From NCBI GenBank assembly GCA_947846985.1, contig CANTUZ010000025.1, forward strand, positions 13,576,100 to 13,640,099: DNA of 64,000 nucleotides, read 5' to 3'. This DNA comes from Fratercula arctica (lineage: Eukaryota > Chordata > Aves > Charadriiformes > Alcidae). Each line of letters begins with the position of its first letter. Position 1 is the stretch's first letter. Both the position numbers and the translations under genes were made by a program. Under the pieces are notes generated by a model that worked only from the letters and a program-made list of their open reading frames with translations, had not been told where the DNA came from and ran no database searches. Shown here in pieces: positions 57,612 to 64,000 of the stretch.

Positions 57612-57950
57612 TGTGAGCCAACGCAGGCAGGATGCAGGAACAACCACAAACCATGGATGGAAAGCAAAGAACAAATTTAATCTCGATACCTCACAGACTG
57701 GGGAATCTCTGAAGTAACACCCAGGCAGAGGCACGCAAGCAGGGGATGCAGGCACCATGGCGTGAGAGAGAGTTCTTGTTAGCAAGAGTCCTTGTCAGCG
57801 AGAGAGTCCTTGTTAGCTTGCAGCATGTGCGCGCAGACTCCCTGTTCTCACTGGTATTTAAAGGGTTCAAACAGGCATAGTTTTCCCACTGTGCTTTGAT
57901 CTTCTTCAGCAACAGGCCAGGATTCTCAAGTGGCTAGATAAGGTGTCCCT
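57612..57950 (-). repeat. LTR-like sequence
   Basis: A minus-strand TTTAAATA box at 57850-57860 and ATTAAA at about 57674-57679, with short internal direct repeats of GAGAGAGTCCTTGTTAGC. Looks like an LTR but neither ends nor partner could be set. Confidence 0.35.
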
Positions 57951-57952
57951 GA

Positions 57953-59124
57953 GTCCCCTAGTCCAACCCCCCTGCAATGAGCAGGAACATCTTAAACTAT
58001 ATCAGGTTGCCCAGAGCCCTGTCCAACCTGACCTTGAATGTTTCCAGGGATGCAGCATCTACAACCTCTCTGGGCAACCCGTTCCACTGTTTCACCACCC
58101 TTATTGTAAAAAATTTCTTCCTTATATCTAGTCAGAATCTACCCTCTTTTAGTTTAAAACCATTGCCCCTTGTCCTATCACTACAGGCCCTGCTAAAAAC
58201 TCTGTCCCCATCTTTCTTATAAGCACCCTTTAAGTACTGTAATAAGGTCTCCCCGGAGCCTTCTCTTCTCCAGGCTGAACAACCCCAACTCTCTCAGCTT
58301 GTCCTCATAGGAGAGGTGTTCCATCCCTCTGATCATTTTTGTGGCCCTCCTCTGGACCTGCTCCAACAGGTCCATGTCTTTTTTGTACTCAGGACTCCAG
58401 AGCTGGATGCAGTACTCCAGGTGGGGTCTCACCAGAGCGGAGTAAAAGGGCAGAATCACCTCCCTTGACCTGCTGTCCACGCTTCTTTTGATGCAGCCCG
58501 GGATACGGTTGGCTTTCTGGGCTGCAAGTGCACGTTGCTGGCTCACGTCCAGTTTTTCATCCACCAGCATCCCCAAGTCCTTGGCAGGGCTGCTCTCAAT
58601 CCATTCATCCCCCAGCCTGTATTGATACTACCCACGTGCAGGGCCTTGTACTTGCTCTTGTTGAACCTCATGAAGTTCACATGGGGCCACTTCTTGAGCT
58701 TGTCCAGGTCCCTCTGGATGGCGTCCCTGTCCCTCAGGCATGTCAACTGTACGACTCAGCTTGGTGTCATTGGCAAACTTGCTGAGGGTGCACTCGATCC
58801 CACTGTCTATGTCACTGATGAAGATATTAAACAGTACTGGTTCCAATACAGACCCCTGAGGAACACCACTCGTCACTGATCTTCATCTAGACATTGAGCT
58901 GTTGACCACTACTCTCTGGATGCACCATCCAGCCAATTCCTTATCCACCGCAGTCCACCCATCAAATCTTCAGTTTAGAGAGAAGGATGTTGTGGGGAAC
59001 CGTGTCAAAGGCCCTACAGAAGTCCAGATAGATGACATCCATAGCTCTTCCCTTGTCCACTGATGCAGGCACTCCATCACAGAAGGCCACTAGGTTGTTC
59101 AGGCAGGACTTGCCCTTGGTGAAG
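57953..59124 (-). mobile_element. CR1 LINE, minus strand, part 1
   Basis: CR1 3' UTR and ORF2 C terminus (58576-58217: [36 protein letters not shown]), then RT segments (58876-58543, [23 protein letters not shown] in place of FADDTK). Interrupted at 59124 by a plus-strand CR1 and resumed at 60368. Confidence 0.92.
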
Positions 59125-60367
59125 GACTTGGGGATGCTGGTGGATGAAAAACTGGATGTGAGCCAGCAATGGCCACAGTAAAGGCTGTGGACATTGTAAA
59201 GACTGTGGACATTGTCTACCTAGACTTTCGAAAAGCATTTGACACTGTCCCCCATAGAATTCTCATGGAAAAACTGGCGGCTCATGGCCTGGATGAGCAT
59301 ATGATCTGCTGGATCAAGCACTGGCTGGATGGGCGGTCCCAAAGAGTGGTGGTCAATGGAGTTAAATCCAGCTGGCGGCTGGTCACAAGTGGTGTCCCTC
59401 GGGGCTCAGCGTTGGGACCATTTCTGTTTAACATCTTTATTGATGACTTTGATAAGGACATAGAGTGTATCATCAGCAAGTTTGCAGATGACACGAAGCT
59501 AAGTGGGAGTGCTGATCTACATGAGGATAGGGAGGCTCTACAGAGAGACTTGGATAGATTGGACCAATGGGCCAATGCTAATGGAATGTGCTTCAACAAG
59601 GCCAAGTGCCGGGTCCTGCACTTGGGCCACAACAACCCCATGCATTGCTACAGGCTTGGGGAAGTGTGGCTGGAGAGCTGCCTGGCAGAAAAGGACCTGG
59701 GGGTTCTAATTGACAAGCGGCTGAACATGAGCCAGCAGTGTGCCCAGGTGGCCAAGAAAGCCAATGGCATCCTGGCTTGCATTAGAAATAGTGCGACTAG
59801 CAGAAGGAGGGAAGTGATTGTCCCCCTGTACTCAGCACTGGTGAGGCCACACCTTGAGTATTGTGTCCAGTTCTGGGCACCTCAATACGAGAGAGGTATC
59901 GAGGTGCTGGAGTGAGTGCAGAGGAGGGCAACGAAGCTGGTGAAGGGCCTGGAGAATAAGTCTTATGAGGAGCGACTGAAGGAGCTGGGACTGTTTAGTT
60001 TGAGGAAGAGGAGGCTGAGGGGAGACCTCATCACTCTCTACAACTACTTGAAAGGACATTGTAGAGAGGTTGGTGCTGGTCTCTTCTCACAGGTAATTAG
60101 CGATAGAACAAGAGGGAATGGGTTAAAGCTGCAGCAGGGTAGTTTTAGGCTGGACATTAGGAAAAACTTCTTCACAGAAAGAGTGGTCAGACACTGGAAA
60201 AGGCTGCCCAGGGAGGTGGTGGAGTCACCATCCCTGAATGTGTTTAAGAGTCGTTTAGATGTGGTGTTAAGGGATATGGTGTAAGGGAGAACTTTGTAGA
60301 GTGGAGTTGATGGTTGGACGCGATGATCCCAAGGGTCTCTTCCAACCTAAATGATTCTATGATTCTA
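59125..60367 (+). mobile_element. CR1 LINE, plus strand, inserted in another CR1
   Basis: Flanked by tgaag at 59120-59124 and 60368-60372 (target duplication, partly within the tail repeat). The 3' tail is ATGATTCTATGATTCTATG. The first about 45 bases (GACTTGGGGATGCTGGTGGA...) come from a later part of ORF2 than the RT sequence that follows, so the 5' end is chimeric. Confidence 0.9.
59169..60284 (+). pseudogene. CR1 ORF2 RT and C-terminal part, one stop
   Basis: One frame with [32 protein letters not shown], the FADDTK catalytic motif (about 59480-59500), and the CR1 C-terminal region ([34 protein letters not shown]). A TGA at 59913-59915 (probable CGA to TGA) splits it. The endonuclease and first RT motifs are absent through 5' truncation. 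Confidence 0.92.
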
Positions 60368-60860
60368 TGAAGCCATGCTGGCTGTCTCGAATCACCTCCC
60401 TGTCCTCCATGTGCCTTAGCATAGCTTCTAGGAGGATCTGTTCCAGGATCTTCCCAGGCACAGAGGTGAGGCTGACAGGGCGGTAGATCCCAGCATCCTC
60501 CTTTCTACCCTTTTTTAAAAATAGGTGCAATGTTTCCCTTTTTCCAGTCATCAGGGACTTCACCTGACTGCCATGACTTTTCAGTATCATGGAGAGTGGC
60601 TTGGCAACTACATCGGCCAATTCCCTCAGGACTCTGGGGTGCATCTTATCAGGTCCCATAGACTTGTGTACGTTCAGGTTCCTCAGGTGGTCTCAAACCT
60701 GATCTCTTACAGTGAGAGGGACTTTGCTTCCCCAGTCCCTGCCTTGTGGTCAAATCCACTCGAGACATTTGAGAAGAGAGGTTGCCAGTGAAGACTGAGG
60801 CAAAAAGGTTGTTGAGTACCTCAGCCTTCTCCTCATCTGTTGTTACCAGTTTGCCAGTTA
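60368..60860 (-). mobile_element. CR1 LINE, minus strand, part 2
   Basis: Continues 57953-59124: minus-strand frame 60659-60357 has [15 protein letters not shown] and [22 protein letters not shown], typical CR1 RT upstream motifs. 5'-truncated near 60860. Confidence 0.92.
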
Positions 60861-61304
60861 ATAGAAAAGAATAGAAACCTTCATTTTAAATGTCTTTAGA
60901 TTCATCTCATCAATTGATCCTAGGACAGGTGGCTGATTTTTTAAAATATACCTACCCATTTAGGAATTCAGCTTCACTGTCTGTGTGCATGTGGTAAAAA
61001 GTCAGCACAGTCCCCCTTTTGAAGGCTGGTAGCAATTTTTACAGATGGAAAACAATACAGATTAATGAATGTATTAATGTAACAAAAAATAATAATGTGC
61101 TCAGATTGCAATTAATTTATGATGTTGTCCTGATTTTCTCTGCAGAGTGGTCACTGAATAAGTATCAGTGAAATAATGACATCTGTGGTAAACCAGGCTT
61201 TGTACACATCCATTATTCCTAGTTTGTTAATATAGTAAAAAGGTTGATGACTTCTGCCTTGACTTCTATGCTGTTGGGTTTTTTTGGTTATTCCCTCTGA
61301 CAAG
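60861..61304. other. Intron-like sequence
   Basis: AT-rich, no named feature. Confidence 0.4.
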
Positions 61305-61438
61305 AATCACCTGATACACCTAATGATTTTTCCTGCCAAACTCAAGACATGAGAACAGTAACATGTATTTGGAGCCAAAGAGGAGATACCTATCTTTATG
61401 GACGTCACTCACCAAAATACACCATATCTGAAGAATAA
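61305..61438 (+). pseudogene. OSMR: Exon resembling OSMR, cytokine-receptor module, with stop
   Basis: The acceptor CTCTGACAAG precedes 61305. Joined to the phase-1 end of the exon at 57448 it continues in frame as SPDTPNDFSCQTQDMRTVTC, then CIWSQRGDTYLYG and YTISEE. The spacing of DFSC and C-x-W matches the first strand pair of the cytokine-binding module of OSMR. A TAA at 61436-61438 ends the frame where the receptor should continue. The 3' border is unclear: only a weak GTCTGC could be a donor. Confidence 0.6.
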
Positions 61439-62577
61439 GTCTGCTCATTGTTATATTAACTCTGGCCTGTGCAGTACAGAACAGTCAGGTTCTTTTTGTC
61501 CCTTAAAAGCTGTGGAAATGTTTTTTATCTTTGCTGCCTGCCACTTTCCAGCTCACTGATCACCTTAGTTAACAAAGTTTGAGCAGTGCAAAACTGCTCT
61601 GAGTTAGACTACCTATAAAACAGTTGCTGGTCCGTCAGACCAACTTCTACTTACTAAAGCATGTTATAACCATTCTTTTGGGTTAACTTGTTTGGATATC
61701 TTTCAGTAGATATGTAGAAACCCTGCAGTCAGGATATACATAACTTAAAATTTTAACGCAATTATTTATTGGGTAACACACACAGGAGATAACTAGGATT
61801 TAGTCAGTTGTAGGCTGAGTATTGGTGTACTCACAGTCCATTGATACTAATGCAGAGTAAAACTGATGATTCCCAGCTAGCCCCCAGTTAGAATGATTAG
61901 TCTCCATGATTCTTTTTCTTCAGGATTTTATAACTTTCCATGCCGGTGTTTTCCTTTTTGAGTCCTTGAGCTACTGACAATCCTACTTCTGTCTATCATT
62001 TCGGCTGCTGCTTTTTTACCTGGGTCTTGACTCCTTGCTACAGAGGCATCTAAATAGAGAGGAGACTGCAGAGAAAGAGGAACTCATAAAACAGGACAGA
62101 TGCCTCAGCATCACAACAAACTTTAATCAAAAGATCTCATCAGAAGACAGGTCATCATTGCATAACCTTCATGGTCTCTGCATCATTCACTTCTATTAAG
62201 ATATTATGACGGTGATTTAAAAATTGAAGGTTAGAAGATGCATTGAAATTACCGCTTCATTTAAAAACATAACAGAAGGCATGTGAATAGTTTCATTCTT
62301 GGCAAATCAAGTCCCTATTTTAGAAAGCTGTAAACCCATGATGAAATTGCTAAAAGCAATTTAGCTGTATCTTAAAAGGATAAAGTAAACAGACTTTGAA
62401 GAAAACTTTTTTCTAATTGTAAGGATACCTATATTCATCCTACTTTAGGCTAAGGGAAAGAAGTGTGTGGTTTCTTATAGTCCCCTTCAGCCTTATTTTC
62501 TATGATGCTGTATTCTAGTTGGGCATCAACCATTTCAACATCTATCTCGATTCTACGTTATGGAAAAATGTCTTTCA
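61439..62577. other. Intron-like sequence
   Basis: AT-rich; no recognised feature. Confidence 0.4.
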
Positions 62578-62651
62578 CTCTCTTTTTTTTTCTTTTTTTT
62601 CTTTTTTCTTTTTCCTTTTTTTCTTTTTTTTTCTCCCTCCTCTTCTTTGAT
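62578..62651. repeat. Pyrimidine (T-rich) simple repeat
   Basis: About 70 bases of T with scattered C, directly before the AG at 62650-62651. It would serve as a long polypyrimidine tract for the exon below. Confidence 0.8.
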
Positions 62652-62817
62652 AGGTTTTCCCAAAACACGTTTCCACACACAGTAAGTTGTTCTGAGCAGT
62701 GCTCGTGTTCTTGGGATATAGGCCAGCAGAGGATCTGTAATATCACAGATATTGAAAACTTGCTGGGAAAGAAAACTGTTATTACTGATGTTACTGTCTT
62801 TCCAAAATAAAAAACAG
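62652..62817 (+). pseudogene. OSMR: Third OSMR-like exon, with stop
   Basis: Between TTTGATAG and the donor GTAAAT (62818). The frame includes CSWDIGQQ, NITDIENLLGKKTVITDV, which fits the second half of the same cytokine-binding module (W-x-I-x-Q ... EN-x-L-x-K pattern of OSMR). A TAA at 62808-62810 lies just before the donor. Assignment rests mostly on order and pattern, so it is less sure than the previous two. Confidence 0.45.
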
Positions 62818-64000
62818 GTAAATAAAATGGCAAACACCTCTCCAAATGATATATGATACAAGTGTAAGCAGATATTGCCAGGAGAGGGGTGATGGTGCTA
62901 ATGTGGGACAGTAACACCTGCTCTGCTACTGTAAGGGAAGAAGAATAGTCCAGCATCAATGAAATAAAACAGGTTATTCTGTGAGCAGTAACTGATGGCT
63001 GTGGTTCCTTCTTCCCTATTGGTCTGTTCTTTATCACTGTGTGCACCAGGTCCTATAAGTTCCTACCTACTCCTCAAAACAGGCAGTATTTCCTGTATCT
63101 TCAGCAGTATTTCCAGTTCTCCTTGTGTCCTCTAGCCCAACCACATCCACCTTAGTGTTCCCAAGGTTCTGTGGTTCCCTTACCTGTTTAAAGAAGCAGG
63201 AGGCAACATGTGCTTTGCTTGGTTCTGAAGCTGACAGGCTGATGGACTGGGAGGCTGCTGGTGTAACTGCTGCATTCTGGCAGTGCTTCCTTCCTTAGAG
63301 GCACCGATTACAGTTTTGCTAGACACAGTTTTTCGTATGACTTGTAGGAACATATGTTAACTGTCTGTCTCTTAATTTTGTCTCAGAGACACATGATTGT
63401 TCTAAAAGTTGATTATTGATTGTTTGGGGGTGGAAGAAATGGAGCAGGAAGAAAGTAGTAAACTGACAGGTTGTAGTGAGGCAACACAATATTATAAGCT
63501 TAGTTTTAATGGGAAATCAGACTAAAATAGGTTACATTCAATGTGCTAAGTACATTAAAGTTTCACTACAATTTTCTTTTTCCAGTTCTAGTGATTGTTA
63601 CAAGTTACAGAAATTATATATAATATTTATGATGAGTTAACCTTTTAAGTAATGTCCTTTATGTTTTCTCTGATCCTGGAAATTTACAGTAGAATTTTCC
63701 TTACTTAAAGGATGTCAGCAAATAAAGGAAAACTGAAGTCCATCATTTCCAATTCTGCATGTGGTAGCTGGGAAATTCCGTATCAAACACAAGCTCCTTT
63801 GAGCCTGAAAGTCCTCAGGTGATTGTAATTCATGGTCCATGAAGTTCTAGGATAATGGCCAAAGCTGTAAACATATCACTCACATTAACATGACTTATTC
63901 CTTATAATTGGGCTGATAATATGGGAGAGTTTGAGATCTGCTGCTCTCACTGAATACTGCTTACACAGCAGTAAAGGATCTCAGAAATCTTTTGCAAGAA
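62818..64000. other. Unique sequence, no gene recognised
   Basis: AT-rich host DNA to the window edge. Further OSMR-like exons were looked for and not found. Confidence 0.4.

Overview
This window is vertebrate nuclear DNA, almost certainly avian and probably from a songbird. CR1 retrotransposons with the bird-type 3' tail (repeats of ATTCTATG) occur throughout. Most of the rest is endogenous retrovirus (ERV), much of it nested. The only host coding sequence I can recognise is one exon resembling complement C9 (5.05-5.29 kb) and three exons resembling the oncostatin M receptor OSMR (57.2, 61.3 and 62.7 kb). The OSMR-like exons are broken. Both genes are Z-linked in birds. Degraded pieces of Z-linked genes inside ERV-saturated DNA suggest the female-specific W chromosome, but this is an inference.

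Layout. 1-2920: 5' half of a class I (gammaretrovirus-like) provirus on the minus strand, with tRNA-His primer site. 3.5-4.2 kb: solo LTR. 5.05 kb: C9-like exon. 5.7-7.0 kb: two CR1 pieces. 7.0-8.0 kb: LTR-like promoter sequence. 8.0-12.1 kb: decayed plus-strand ERV-L copy (E). 12.9-19.1 kb: young, nearly complete ERV-L provirus (A) with paired LTRs. 19.5-20.5 kb: LTR fragments split by a CR1. 22.1-29.4 kb: older, divergent ERV-L provirus (D) inserted into a CR1 and itself carrying a solo betaretrovirus-type LTR. 29.9-34.2 kb: mostly unique DNA with one CR1. 34.2-35.6 kb: internally deleted ERV-L (F) with perfect target duplications. 37-41 kb: decayed R2-type non-LTR retrotransposon outside any visible rDNA. 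42.5-56.9 kb: a Russian-doll locus in which an old solo LTR (TSD gtctc) contains ERV-L provirus B (TSD cccag), whose gag contains a betaretrovirus-like provirus C (TSD ctggac). 57-64 kb: OSMR-like exons, LTR-like sequence and two nested CR1s.

How the elements are organised. The ERV-L elements have the order LTR, tRNA-Lys(1,2)-type primer site, a short leader, gag, pol (protease, RT, RNase H, integrase), then LTR, with no env. Their Gag begins with several predicted membrane segments. Gag and Pol are in one frame, separated by a single TAG that is kept in four copies. Element C has betaretrovirus organisation: Gag with two CCHC knuckles, a GGGAAAC slip site, dUTPase-protease, Pol, and an Env remnant. 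All large viral ORFs carry lesions, which are listed per feature. No bacterial-type operons, CRISPR arrays, rRNA or tRNA genes were seen.
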